Positions 1 to 7,690 are shown, counted from the first letter of the stretch. The stretch is 25,567 bases of DNA from Neisseriaceae bacterium (GCA_030146285.1 JASLBZ010000100.1:1-25567), one strand, 5' to 3'. The notes: generated from the sequence alone by a model not told the origin. Numbers and translations: made by a program.

Positions 1-497
1 CCATTGGCGCTGCTTTAAGTGTGTGTGTGGGCCATGCTTTGGGGATGAATGAAAAAGTGCGGGCACGCTATATTTCCGGTGTGGGCATCGTGCTTGGGAC
101 GTGTATGTCTTTGGTGACTTGTGTGTTGACGTTTGTATTTCGACATGAGCTATTGGAAGTGTATTCCAATAACCAAGAAGTCATCACGATTGGTGGTTAT
201 TTGTTGATTTTCAATGCACTGTTTCAAGTACCAGACGCCATACAAACCATTTCTTCGGGTGCTTTACGTGGTTATAAAATCACCAAAGTTCCCATGTTAA
301 TTCACGCATTGGCATTTTGGGTTTTTGGATTGTTCTTGGGCATGTTCTTGGCGTTTAAATGGAGCATGGGCATTTACGGCTTCTGGATTGCGCTGATTGT
401 CGCGCTTAGCTTGGCGGCTTGTGCTTTGGTGTGGTACACACAAAAATGCAGTATTAAAGTTATTAAAGTTATTAAAAATAAAAAGGTGGTGGTTTAA
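1..497 (+). CDS. MATE-family multidrug efflux transporter, C-terminal part (5' end outside window)
   Basis: The reading frame is open from base 3, so the visible GTG at 21 is an internal Val and the true start lies upstream of the window. About 164 residues remain. They contain the IGAALSV...GHALG stretch typical of NorM/MdtK-type MATE transporters and three clear hydrophobic segments: one just after the GHALG stretch, one around IHALAFWVFGLFLG, and a C-terminal one around FWIALIVALSLAACALVW. Members of this family export cationic drugs in exchange for Na+ or H+ across the inner membrane. The tail is basic and is encoded by a short 9-bp tandem repeat. The stop codon directly abuts the murB start, so the two are probably cotranscribed. 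The family assignment is firm; the substrate is unknown. Confidence 0.85.
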   Translation, partial: IGAALSVCVGHALGMNEKVRARYISGVGIVLGTCMSLVTCVLTFVFRHELLEVYSNNQEVITIGGYLLIFNALFQVPDAIQTISSGALRGYKITKVPMLIHALAFWVFGLFLGMFLAFKWSMGIYGFWIALIVALSLAACALVWYTQKCSIKVIKVIKNKKVVV

Positions 498-1547
498 ATG
501 CAGGACAATACCATTGAAAAAAATATTGAACTCAAGGCATTGAATACATTTGGTTTGCCAGCAAAAGCATTGAATTTTGTGCGCTTAAGCGATACCAAAA
601 TGTTGCCAGAAATCATGGCCTCGGATGCATACCAAATAGGCCCATTATTGTGGCTTGGTGGTGGCAGTAATATCGTATTTCAAGACAATGTTTCTGGGCT
701 TGTGATTCAGGTTGCCACCCGTGGTATCGAAAAAGTCAAAGAAGATGAGTCTCATGTTTGGGTGGATGTTGCCGCTGGTGAGGTTTGGCATGATTGGGTG
801 TTGTATGCCATTGAGCAAGGTTGGTTTGGGCTTGAAAATTTAAGTTTAATCCCTGGCACGGTTGGTGCTGCGCCTGTTCAAAATATTGGCGCTTATGGGG
901 TAGAAGTTAAAGACGTGATTGATGCGGTTTTTGCCATCCACACCCAAAGCGGTGAAAAACAGGTTTTTTTACACGATGATTGTCAATTTGCATACCGCAA
1001 CAGCATCTTTAAAAATGAAGTGAAAGGGCAATACTTTATTGAAAAGGTTCGCTTTCGTTTGAACAAAGCATTTCATGCCAAAACAGGTTATGGTGATTTG
1101 CAAAGTGTTGCTAAAAATCTGGCACAAGGTGGTGATTTAAATGCTAAAATCATTTCAGATGCAGTCATTCAGTTACGCCAATCCAAGTTGCCCGACCCGC
1201 ATGTATTGGGCAATGTGGGCAGCTTTTTTCACAACCCCATTGTGAGTCTTGATGTTGCAAATATGTTAACAAATCGTTATCCTGAATTGCCACGTTACCC
1301 ATACCAAGACCACCAAGTGAAACTGGCTGCCGGTTGGTTAATTGATCAAGCTGGTCTTAAGGGCTTTAGTATTGGGCATGCTTGTGTTCATGCCAAACAA
1401 GCTTTGGTCTTGGTTAATACTGGAAATGCGACATCTGAAGATGTGTTATTACTATGTAAACATATTCAAAAGACAGTTCGCGAAGCATTTGGCATCAATT
1501 TGATGCCTGAACCAAGCTTTATTCCAGAAAAAGCGCCACAACAATAA
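498..1547 (+). CDS. murB: UDP-N-acetylenolpyruvoylglucosamine reductase MurB
   Basis: MurB reduces UDP-GlcNAc-enolpyruvate to UDP-MurNAc with NADPH and FAD, the second committed step of cytoplasmic peptidoglycan precursor synthesis. The protein has 349 residues, close to the 342 of the E. coli type I enzyme. Visible features are the FAD-binding LGGGSN (53-58), the GLENLSLIPGTVGAAPVQNIG block (111-131), YRNS with the substrate-binding Arg167, GSFFHNP (241-247) with the catalytic proton-donor Ser242, and MPEPSFI (336-342) with the catalytic Glu338. All key residues are present. The ATG follows the stop of the transporter gene with no gap. The purine-rich AAAAAGGTGGTGG just before it lies inside the upstream coding end, so translational coupling is likely. 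Confidence 0.97.
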   Translation: MQDNTIEKNIELKALNTFGLPAKALNFVRLSDTKMLPEIMASDAYQIGPLLWLGGGSNIVFQDNVSGLVIQVATRGIEKVKEDESHVWVDVAAGEVWHDWVLYAIEQGWFGLENLSLIPGTVGAAPVQNIGAYGVEVKDVIDAVFAIHTQSGEKQVFLHDDCQFAYRNSIFKNEVKGQYFIEKVRFRLNKAFHAKTGYGDLQSVAKNLAQGGDLNAKIISDAVIQLRQSKLPDPHVLGNVGSFFHNPIVSLDVANMLTNRYPELPRYPYQDHQVKLAAGWLIDQAGLKGFSIGHACVHAKQALVLVNTGNATSEDVLLLCKHIQKTVREAFGINLMPEPSFIPEKAPQQ

Positions 1548-1574
1548 AATACAAGCACGAGGGCAAGTTAAATC

Positions 1575-2225
1575 ATGAAGCAAAATACATACGATAGAAT
1601 TGTTGATGCGAGTTTAGAACTGTTTAACCGTGATGGCGAACGCAATGTCAGTACCAATCACATTGCAGCTTACTTAGGCATCAGTCCTGGGAATTTGTAT
1701 TACCACTTTCGAAATAAAAATGAAATTATTATGCAACTGTTTATTCGCTATCGCGATGACATGTTGCATTTGCTTAACAGTGAAGCAACACCATTAAGCA
1801 GTGAGGACATGATTAAGTTCATGATTGCGGTATTTGACTCAATGTGGCGTTACCGTTTTTTCTTCGCTGATGTGAACACGTTGCTATCACGCAGTACCGA
1901 GCTGTCAGGTGAGCACCAGTCCTTTACATGGGCACACGTTTCACCTTTGATTTTTAAACACTTTAAAAATCTGGTTAATTCGGGTGTGTGCGATATGGAC
2001 GATGAAACCATTGATGGTTTGACTTTGAATATTTGGTTAATCAGCCGTTATTGGTATGTGTTTGATGGCTCTATTCACAACAAGCAATTGCCTGAGCATT
2101 CTAAGATGCGCGGTATTCGCCAAGTGTTAGGGCTATTAAAGCCGTATGTTGCACCATCGCAATTGCCAAAATTTAATGAAGTGTATTACGACTTAACTGA
2201 AAAAATAAATGTATTGGGTGACTAA
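1575..2225 (+). CDS. TetR/AcrR-family transcriptional regulator
   Basis: This 216-residue protein has a classic N-terminal TetR helix-turn-helix at about residues 8-54. It contains the ALELF-like helix (ASLELFNRDG), NHIAAYLGISPGNLYYHFRNK and the NEI that follows. The C-terminal ligand domain has many aromatic residues (MWRYRFFF, WLISRYWYVFDG) and matches no specific subfamily that I recognise. It lies 27 nt after murB and upstream of a strong terminator, so it is probably the last gene of the MATE-murB-tetR unit. Control of the nearby MATE pump is a natural guess, but nothing in the sequence proves it. A GAGGGCAAG-type sequence precedes the ATG. Confidence 0.9.
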   Translation: MKQNTYDRIVDASLELFNRDGERNVSTNHIAAYLGISPGNLYYHFRNKNEIIMQLFIRYRDDMLHLLNSEATPLSSEDMIKFMIAVFDSMWRYRFFFADVNTLLSRSTELSGEHQSFTWAHVSPLIFKHFKNLVNSGVCDMDDETIDGLTLNIWLISRYWYVFDGSIHNKQLPEHSKMRGIRQVLGLLKPYVAPSQLPKFNEVYYDLTEKINVLGD

Positions 2226-2235
2226 TACTGGGATG

Positions 2236-2276
2236 AAGCTGTTTTTATTAAGGGGAATAAAAACAGCTTATTTTTT
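2236..2276 (+). terminator. Rho-independent terminator after the tetR gene
   Basis: A perfect 14-bp inverted repeat (AAGCTGTTTTTATT, 2236-2249, against 2256-2269) with a 6-nt loop is followed by a T-tract at 2271-2276. It starts 11 nt after the tetR stop and closes the first transcription unit before pta. Confidence 0.9.
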
Positions 2277-2311
2277 GTTTAAAATAATCAGATGTCTACG
2301 GAAATGGAATT

Positions 2312-4396
2312 ATGCCAAATTTTTTATTTGTGTCAGCGGGTGCAAAAGCGGGTTTGACCACAACGACATTGGGTGTGATGCGCGCCATTGAGCAAAATGG
2401 TTTGCGTCCTTGTTTTTACAAACCGATTGCTCAAGGTCGCTATGAGCAAGAAGGCGTTGATACAGCCAGCTTTTTTGCAGAAGAGATTTTCAATCATGCT
2501 TGTCCTAAGCCTTTGAGTATTCAGGAAGTTGAAAACTATTACTCAAACAATCAAAACGAAGAAGTGATTGAGACCATTGTCGGGCGTTTTAATGCCATTG
2601 ATCCGGACAGCTATGATGTCATGGTGATTGAAGGCGTGGTTTTGGACAGTGAAAACAGTTATTTGTCTCGTTTTAATATTGCCATTGCTCAAGCGCTACA
2701 TGCCAAAATTGTGATGGTGATGGCAGTGGATGATTTGACCGCAGAGCAAGTTGCCGATCAATTGACTTTGTCACTTTATGAGTTTGGTGAAGGCAATATT
2801 GACGTGGCTGGTTTTATTTTGAACCGTTTGCCCGCGAACACCGATAAAGATGCTTTTATCAAAGCCATTTTGGGTAATATCCGTGGCAATCATGGCTTAA
2901 TTTGCTTGGGTGCTGTGCATACAGACAGTGCCAAATCGGCACGACGCATGTTGGATGTGGCACGCTTTTTGGATGCTGAAGTTCTGAATGGGCATGAAAA
3001 CTTAACCCACTCTCGTGTGCTTGAATATGTTGTTGCAGGGCGCTCAGCTACCCACATGACCGACCGCTTTCAGCCAGGGGCTTTGATTATTTCTCCGGGA
3101 GACCGTGAGGACATTATGATGGCCAGTGCATTAAAGTCGTTAAGTGGCGTGCCATTAGCCGGTTTGGTTTTAAGCTGCGACTCTCGACCTTCTGCCAGTG
3201 TGGTGGATTTGGTGTCTCCTGCCATGAACAATAAAATCCCCGTTTTGTTAACCCACCATGATACTTACCACACCGCTGAATTGTTATCGAATCAGCCGTT
3301 AAGCATTCCATTTGATGACTTGCCACGCATGGAAGGCATTATCTCGCACATTGCAGAGAGCATTGAAGTGAAGACCTTGACCACGCACATTGATGCACCA
3401 CGTGATTTGCGCATGTCACCCCCGGCTTTTAGATACCAAATGATGGAACGTTCTCGAGCTGCGAATAAACGCATTGTTTTGCCAGAAGGTGCAGAACCGC
3501 GTACCGTTCAGGCTGCCATTGTTTGCCATGAAAAAGGCATTGCCCATTGCATCTTATTGGCAACCAAGCAAGAAATGGATGAAGTGACCAAATTGCATGG
3601 CTTGAAATTACCAGAAGGTGTCGAGGTTATTGACCCTGCCAGTATTCGTGCTCAATATGTGCCACACATGGTTCAAATGCGTAAAAGTAAAGGTTTAACC
3701 GAAAAACAAGCAGAAGACCAATTGGGCGATAATGTGGTGTTAGGCACCATGATGTTGGCCGTTGGCGATGTTGATGGTTTGGTTTCTGGTGCAATTCATA
3801 CTACTGCCAACACCATTCGACCAGCACTGCAGTTGATTAAAACCGCACCCGATGCGGCATTGGTATCGAGTGTTTTCTTTATGTTGATGCCAGATCAAGT
3901 TTTGGTTTATGGCGACTGTGCAGTTAACCCTGAGCCTTCCGCTGAGCAATTGGCCGATATTGCGATTCAATCTGCTGACTCAGCCAAATTGTTTGGCATT
4001 GAGCCTTGTGTGGCGATGATTTCTTATTCCACAGGGGCTTCTGGTACGGGCGCTGATGTTGAAAAAGTGATTAAAGCCACTGCGATTGCCAAAGAAAAAC
4101 GCCCAGATTTGTTAATTGATGGGCCTTTGCAATACGATGCAGCCAGTGTGCCAAGTGTGGGCCAGCAAAAAGCCCCCAATAGTAAAGTCGCAGGTAAGGC
4201 AACGGTATTTGTATTCCCAGACTTAAACACGGGCAATACGACTTACAAAGCCGTACAGCGCAGCGCCAATGTGGTGAGTGTCGGCCCTATGTTGCAAGGC
4301 TTAAACAAACCTGTCAACGATTTGTCTCGTGGTGCTTTGGTGGACGATATTGTGTATACCATTGCTTTAACCGCAATTCAGGCTTTGCAAGAATAA
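2312..4396 (+). CDS. pta: Phosphate acetyltransferase, long BioD-domain type
   Basis: Pta interconverts acetyl-CoA and acetyl phosphate in the cytosol. At 694 residues it is the long enterobacterial type. An N-terminal BioD/CobQ-like P-loop-fold domain (about 1-215) has the degenerate SAGAKAGLTTTTLGV loop and a KPIAQ motif. A DRTGG-type middle domain (about 216-340) follows, and the catalytic PTA_PTB domain starts near residue 373. The catalytic half shows NKRIVLPEG, DGLVSGAIHTTANTIRPALQ, VYGDCAVNPEP, SYSTG at 571-575, GPLQYDAA, and NTTYKAVQRSA with the active-site Arg. ATG 2312 is preceded by a modest GGAAATGG. A longer overlapping frame at 2209 is not this gene. There is no acetate kinase gene next to it, which is unusual for the pathway, but ackA may be elsewhere. 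Confidence 0.96.
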   Translation: MPNFLFVSAGAKAGLTTTTLGVMRAIEQNGLRPCFYKPIAQGRYEQEGVDTASFFAEEIFNHACPKPLSIQEVENYYSNNQNEEVIETIVGRFNAIDPDSYDVMVIEGVVLDSENSYLSRFNIAIAQALHAKIVMVMAVDDLTAEQVADQLTLSLYEFGEGNIDVAGFILNRLPANTDKDAFIKAILGNIRGNHGLICLGAVHTDSAKSARRMLDVARFLDAEVLNGHENLTHSRVLEYVVAGRSATHMTDRFQPGALIISPGDREDIMMASALKSLSGVPLAGLVLSCDSRPSASVVDLVSPAMNNKIPVLLTHHDTYHTAELLSNQPLSIPFDDLPRMEGIISHIAESIEVKTLTTHIDAPRDLRMSPPAFRYQMMERSRAANKRIVLPEGAEPRTVQAAIVCHEKGIAHCILLATKQEMDEVTKLHGLKLPEGVEVIDPASIRAQYVPHMVQMRKSKGLTEKQAEDQLGDNVVLGTMMLAVGDVDGLVSGAIHTTANTIRPALQLIKTAPDAALVSSVFFMLMPDQVLVYGDCAVNPEPSAEQLADIAIQSADSAKLFGIEPCVAMISYSTGASGTGADVEKVIKATAIAKEKRPDLLIDGPLQYDAASVPSVGQQKAPNSKVAGKATVFVFPDLNTGNTTYKAVQRSANVVSVGPMLQGLNKPVNDLSRGALVDDIVYTIALTAIQALQE

Positions 4397-4421
4397 TCTT
4401 GTTTGATTGCCTGTAATGAAT

Positions 4422-4458
4422 AAAAAAGCAAACCATTTGGTTTGCTTTTTTCTTTTTT
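4422..4458. terminator. Bidirectional rho-independent terminator between pta and the convergent hydrolase gene
   Basis: A 13-bp inverted repeat (AAAAAAGCAAACC, 4422-4434; GGTTTGCTTTTTT, 4439-4451) with an ATTT loop has T-runs on both strands. It can stop pta on the plus strand, and the minus-strand gene whose stop codon is at 4457-4459. Confidence 0.9.
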
Positions 4459-5227
4459 AGCATTCATTTTTCAGTTGTAAAGTGGCACTTAAAGGCAAGT
4501 GATCTGACAGTTTTGACCAAGGCTCACCCGTGTGAACGTGAGCACTGATAATTTCTAGATTGCGGATGTAGATTCTGTCTAAACTTAAGACGGGCAAGCG
4601 AGCAGGGAAGCTGCGAGGCAGTTTACCCAGTGATGTCATAAACACCTCTTGCATGCCCAAAGTATTGCCCAAACCTTCACAAGATTTATGTGACCAATCG
4701 TTAAAATCACCGGCTAAAATCAAAGGAAAGCTTGGGTCAATGCTGTTGCAAACGTATTCTTGAATGGCTTGGTATTGTTTGACTCGGTCTGCATGGCGCA
4801 AATTTAAATGAGCGCACAAAGCAACCAAAGGTTTGTCCCAATGGGTTGGGTGAATTTCACAATGCAAGACGCCACGTTGCTCTAGTTTGTTGACCGTGAT
4901 ATTGACATTGTGCTTTGGATCTAGAGGAAACCGACTTAAGACAGCATTGCCATGGTGGCGGCTGGGGAACTCGGCGTTTTTCCCGTAGGTGCGGTTAAAA
5001 GCCAAATATTCACCAAAAAAATCATGTTGTGATTCATCAGGGTAATCGTTGTATTTGACGGCACGTTTAAGGTTGTGTCCTTGCACTTCTTGCAAGAACA
5101 AAATATCGGTGGTGAGGTTTTTTAAGGCTTGGGCAATATCAATGACTTGGACATGCCGATTTAAAGCTGACATGCCTTTGTGGGTATTGTAGGTGGTGAT
5201 GGTAATCGGAACCGGTTGTTTTGACAT
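4457..5227 (-). CDS. Endonuclease/exonuclease/phosphatase-superfamily hydrolase (YbhP-like)
   Basis: This is a 256-residue cytosolic metal-dependent phosphodiesterase-fold protein of the family that includes DNase I, exonuclease III and YbhP. Counting from the chosen start, it shows TYNTHKG (12-18), FLQEV (44-48, metal-binding Glu), RHHGNAVLSR (90-99), AHLNL (139-143), GDFNDW (173-178, metal and phosphate contacts), LDRIY (216-220) and SDHLPL with the catalytic His (241-246). The active-site set is complete. The frame is open upstream to an ATG at 5288-5290 and another at 5246-5248, but none of the three has a convincing ribosome site. I chose 5227 because the family core starts at once after it. 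The substrate (nucleic acid, lipid or other) cannot be read from the sequence. Confidence 0.85.
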   Translation of the reverse strand: MSKQPVPITITTYNTHKGMSALNRHVQVIDIAQALKNLTTDILFLQEVQGHNLKRAVKYNDYPDESQHDFFGEYLAFNRTYGKNAEFPSRHHGNAVLSRFPLDPKHNVNITVNKLEQRGVLHCEIHPTHWDKPLVALCAHLNLRHADRVKQYQAIQEYVCNSIDPSFPLILAGDFNDWSHKSCEGLGNTLGMQEVFMTSLGKLPRSFPARLPVLSLDRIYIRNLEIISAHVHTGEPWSKLSDHLPLSATLQLKNEC

Positions 5228-5343
5228 TACAGTAACAAGCCATTTCATTGTGTGATTCAATATGCATTTTATTATGGCATAACCATGCATGAATGTTGAA
5301 TAATTAATGTTTTTTTAAAACGGATTGTGATAAAAAACAAGCT

Positions 5344-5378
5344 TTAAAAGCATTCTGGATTCTACGAGCCAAGAATGC
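5344..5378 (-). terminator. Probable terminator after the FAD oxidase gene
   Basis: GCATTCTGG (5350-5358) pairs with CC-AGAATGC (5369-5378) across a 10-nt loop with one bulged A. Read on the minus strand, the stem is followed by TTTT. It lies about 40 nt past the stop of the oxidase gene at 5419. The short, interrupted T-tract makes it weaker than the other terminators in this window. Confidence 0.5.
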
Positions 5379-5418
5379 CTATTGAATCCGCTAAATTGGT
5401 ATGAAGAGTACCATGATT

Positions 5419-6717
5419 TTATAGGTCATCTTTAACGCTGTAATACGTTAGCGCGATTTTTTGTGCCACTGAGCGCAAGGTTTTATTCAAAGGAATGTTC
5501 TGGTGTTTAATGGCTTCAAAGCGTTTTAAGCGAGCATCATTGCCTGAAATGGCTTCGGCAATAATGCGGCCGGCTAAATTGGTCAAGGCCACACCATGAC
5601 CAGAAAACCCTTGAGCATAGTAAATATTGGGCGCCAAACGACCCCAGTCAGGCGCGCGATTGGCCGTGGCATCGACATAGCCTTTCCAAGTATAGTCCAG
5701 TTTTACGTTCGACAATTGTGGGAAATAGGCTACGATTTTTTTCTTAATCGCTTCGCCCATTAAGACGGAATCATCGCCCCGATAAGAGACTTCACCACCA
5801 AACAGCAAGCGATTATCAGCACTTAGGCGGTAGTAGTTAAGTAAGTGATTGGAATCACATACGGCCAGTCTTGGGCTGATTAAGGCGTTGGCCACATTCG
5901 CATCCAGCTTTTCGGTGGCGGTGACTTGGGTGGCTATGGGCATGATGCGACGCTGTAACGGTTTTAATAAGGTATCTTGTAAATTTTCAATATACACATT
6001 GGCAGCGAGTACCAAATTTTTGGCAATCACTTTACCTTCTTTGGTGTCAATATGAGCCATACCATCAATCATTTGTACCTTGATGACAGGGCTTTGCTCA
6101 TAAATGACAGCACCCATATTCAATGCTGCTTTTGCCAAACCTAAGCAATAATTCATGGGGTGTAAATGACCAGAATTGGCATCGTAAAGCGCACCAATAT
6201 AGTGTGTGCTGGCAATGTGTTTTTCTGTGGTGGCTTTGTCCCACAATTCAAACACATGAGCACCAAACAATTTGGCTTCATCTTGGAGGTGTTGTAAATC
6301 ATTCAGCTGGCGCTCTTTAATGGCCAAAGTGGCATAACCATCTTGCCAATCGCATTGGATATGATGTTTGCTGATGCGCTCTTTGACAATATCAACCGCT
6401 TCTATACCCACATCCCAAAAAAATTGAGCTTGGTCGATGCCAAACTGCTCAATAAATACACCCATCCCACAAGCATAACCAGCAATGACTTGACCACCAT
6501 TGCGACCAGAGGCACCAAAAGCAATTTTGCTGCCTTCTAATAAAATGGCCTGCTGTCCTTTTTCGGTTAGTTCCAATAAAGTACTCACGCCAGTGATGCC
6601 ACCACCAATAATACAAGTATCAACAGCAATTTCTTCTGTTAAAGTCGGGCAGTCCAAAATTAAATTGGCCGTAGCCGCATAATACGAATCGACATGCTGG
6701 GTTTGGGTGTAATTCAA
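5419..6717 (-). CDS. FAD-dependent oxidoreductase, PuuB/OrdL-like (gamma-glutamylputrescine oxidase family)
   Basis: A 432-residue member of the DAO (D-amino-acid-oxidase-like) flavoprotein family. The Rossmann motif CIIGGGITGVSTLLEL lies at about 35-50. GASGRNGGQ at 68-76 is typical of the PuuB/OrdL group, and the C-terminal FAD-contact stretch includes APDWGRLAPNIYYAQGFSGH. Relatives oxidise gamma-glutamylputrescine or related secondary amines, releasing H2O2. No putrescine-utilisation genes lie next to it, so the substrate is open. The start is TTG (6715-6717): no ATG, GTG or other TTG lies between it and the FAD motif that would keep the domain whole, and GGGAG sits 7 nt upstream on the minus strand. 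The upstream flank consists of decayed gene remnants, so its promoter must lie within them or in about 120 bp of unique sequence. Confidence 0.88.
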   Translation of the reverse strand: MNYTQTQHVDSYYAATANLILDCPTLTEEIAVDTCIIGGGITGVSTLLELTEKGQQAILLEGSKIAFGASGRNGGQVIAGYACGMGVFIEQFGIDQAQFFWDVGIEAVDIVKERISKHHIQCDWQDGYATLAIKERQLNDLQHLQDEAKLFGAHVFELWDKATTEKHIASTHYIGALYDANSGHLHPMNYCLGLAKAALNMGAVIYEQSPVIKVQMIDGMAHIDTKEGKVIAKNLVLAANVYIENLQDTLLKPLQRRIMPIATQVTATEKLDANVANALISPRLAVCDSNHLLNYYRLSADNRLLFGGEVSYRGDDSVLMGEAIKKKIVAYFPQLSNVKLDYTWKGYVDATANRAPDWGRLAPNIYYAQGFSGHGVALTNLAGRIIAEAISGNDARLKRFEAIKHQNIPLNKTLRSVAQKIALTYYSVKDDL

Positions 6718-6840
6718 GGTGTTTCTCCCGATGGATTAATGAAATGGCATTTGGTTATTTTAAAACCGTTATGACGAAACCCCAAAGGCATGATTGATTG
6801 TTATTTTGTCAGCAATTGTATTGAAATACCATGACAAAAG

Positions 6841-6903
6841 AAAGTGTTCTGCTTGCTTCAAAATAGTGATGATTTGGCTATCGGTGAATTTAGATTGTTT
6901 CAT
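6841..6903 (-). pseudogene. Remnant of an IS3-family transposase OrfA (first about 20 codons only)
   Basis: On the minus strand, ATG at 6901-6903 opens a frame reading MKQSKFTDSQIITILKQAE, the canonical N-terminus of IS3-family OrfA proteins (consensus of the type MKKSRFTxxQIIxILKQAE). After that the similarity stops: the frame continues as HFLLSWYFNTIADK and ends near 6769, without the helix-turn-helix remainder. AGAAGATTTTGCA precedes the ATG, and a run of six C lies about 60 nt further upstream (minus strand, 6964-6969), where the left end of such an element might be. No OrfB and no matching right end were found. This is inferred from recognised residues, not from a database match. Confidence 0.7.
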
Positions 6904-6974
6904 TGCAAAATCTTCTGCGTATAGATGACGAGAAAATTCTACGTTTGGCTGCTATTGTTTTTAGGGGGGATTAC

Positions 6975-7082
6975 CCTTTGTTGATTGGCTTGGAAGTTGA
7001 TGAATTGGTTGATTAAGTAATCATTGGTGCCGCGCAGTTCAATACCATCAAAACCAGCAGCAATAGCATACCCATCTTCAAA
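6975..7082 (-). pseudogene. Remnant of an Old Yellow Enzyme-family (NADH:flavin oxidoreductase) gene
   Basis: A short minus-strand frame (6939-7148, 69 codons from an ATG inside a terminator hairpin) contains 36 residues that align with the centre of Old Yellow Enzyme/NemA proteins. The stretch AIAAGFDGIELRGTNDYLIN and the following QFINFQANQQR correspond to the family's AGFDGVEIHGANGYLxxQFL...NQR region. The substrate-binding HxxN motif is changed to RxxN (RGTN). Similarity ends at NQQR, exactly before a C-rich stretch that leads into the IS3 OrfA remnant. Nothing of the flavin-barrel start or end is present. It has no ribosome site and follows a terminator, so it is most likely dead DNA rather than a small gene. 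Confidence 0.65.
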
Positions 7083-7126
7083 TTGGCACAAGATAGAACC
7101 CGATGGATTTTGATTCATCGCTGATA

Positions 7127-7167
7127 AAAATAGGCAGCCTGAAAGCATTCAGGCTGCCTGTTTTTTT
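7127..7167. terminator. Bidirectional terminator built from two inverted uptake sequences
   Basis: AGGCAGCCTGAA (7132-7143) and its inverse TTCAGGCTGCCT (7148-7159) form a 12-bp stem with a 4-nt loop. T-runs follow on the plus strand (7161-7167) and on the minus strand (the A-run at 7126-7130). It lies 17-60 nt past the stop of the minus-strand hydratase gene and should end that transcript. Confidence 0.85.
7132..7159. repeat. Inverted pair of DNA uptake sequences, AGGCAGCCTGAA form
   Basis: Two exact copies of AGGCAGCCTGAA in opposite orientation. This 12-mer equals the Kingella-type uptake-sequence dialect known in Neisseriaceae, where inverted pairs commonly double as terminators. Confidence 0.8.
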
Positions 7168-7183
7168 GATGATGGGTTAAGCT

Positions 7184-7621
7184 TTACGCTTCTTTGGGTT
7201 TGCGATCAACCATAATTGTGGCTTCACCAGTGGTCACCACAGTGTCTTTGACTTTGCAGATGGTTTCCAAAGTCACGCGGCGGCGTTGTTCGTTAATTTC
7301 TTTAACAACGGCAATGGCAGTCACTGTGTCACCAATGTGCACAGGGGCTTTGAAGCTTAATTGTTGGTCTAGATAAATCGCGCCAGGACCAGGTAATTTC
7401 ATGCCCAAGACGGTTGATATTAAGGCTGCATTAAACATGCCATGCACAATGCGCTCTTTAAACATGGTGGTGGCTGCGTATTCTGCATTAATGTGAACAG
7501 GATTGTTGTCACCTGAAATACCAGCGAACAACACTACATCTGCTTCCGTGATGGTTTTGGCATGAGAAGCACTCATGCCAACGCTTAAATCTTCTAGATA
7601 ATAGCCGTGCAAAGCATCCAT
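7184..7621 (-). CDS. MaoC-family dehydratase, (R)-specific enoyl-CoA hydratase (PhaJ-like)
   Basis: A 145-residue single hot-dog-fold protein. It carries the hydratase-2 signature FAGISGDNNPVHIN (32-45) with the catalytic pair Asp38 and His43, followed by IVHGMFNAALIS, which matches the RIVHGM segment of the family. PhaJ-type enzymes hydrate trans-2-enoyl-CoA to (R)-3-hydroxyacyl-CoA, feeding polyhydroxyalkanoate synthesis or lipid metabolism. No pha genes are nearby, so the physiological role is open. The start is well supported by AAGGA 6 nt before the ATG on the minus strand. It is monocistronic by layout: terminators lie on both sides (7127-7167 and 7691-7727). Confidence 0.9.
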   Translation of the reverse strand: MDALHGYYLEDLSVGMSASHAKTITEADVVLFAGISGDNNPVHINAEYAATTMFKERIVHGMFNAALISTVLGMKLPGPGAIYLDQQLSFKAPVHIGDTVTAIAVVKEINEQRRRVTLETICKVKDTVVTTGEATIMVDRKPKEA

Positions 7622-7690
7622 TGGTTTTCCTTATGTTTTCGTTTGGATTGGTAAATAGTAGCATAGCATATTGCATTGCAGCACTGTACT

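Noticed and set aside
6939..7148. 69-codon minus-strand frame as an intact small gene
   Set aside because: Its ATG lies inside the uptake-sequence terminator, it has no ribosome site, and its core matches only an internal slice of Old Yellow Enzymes; treated as a remnant.
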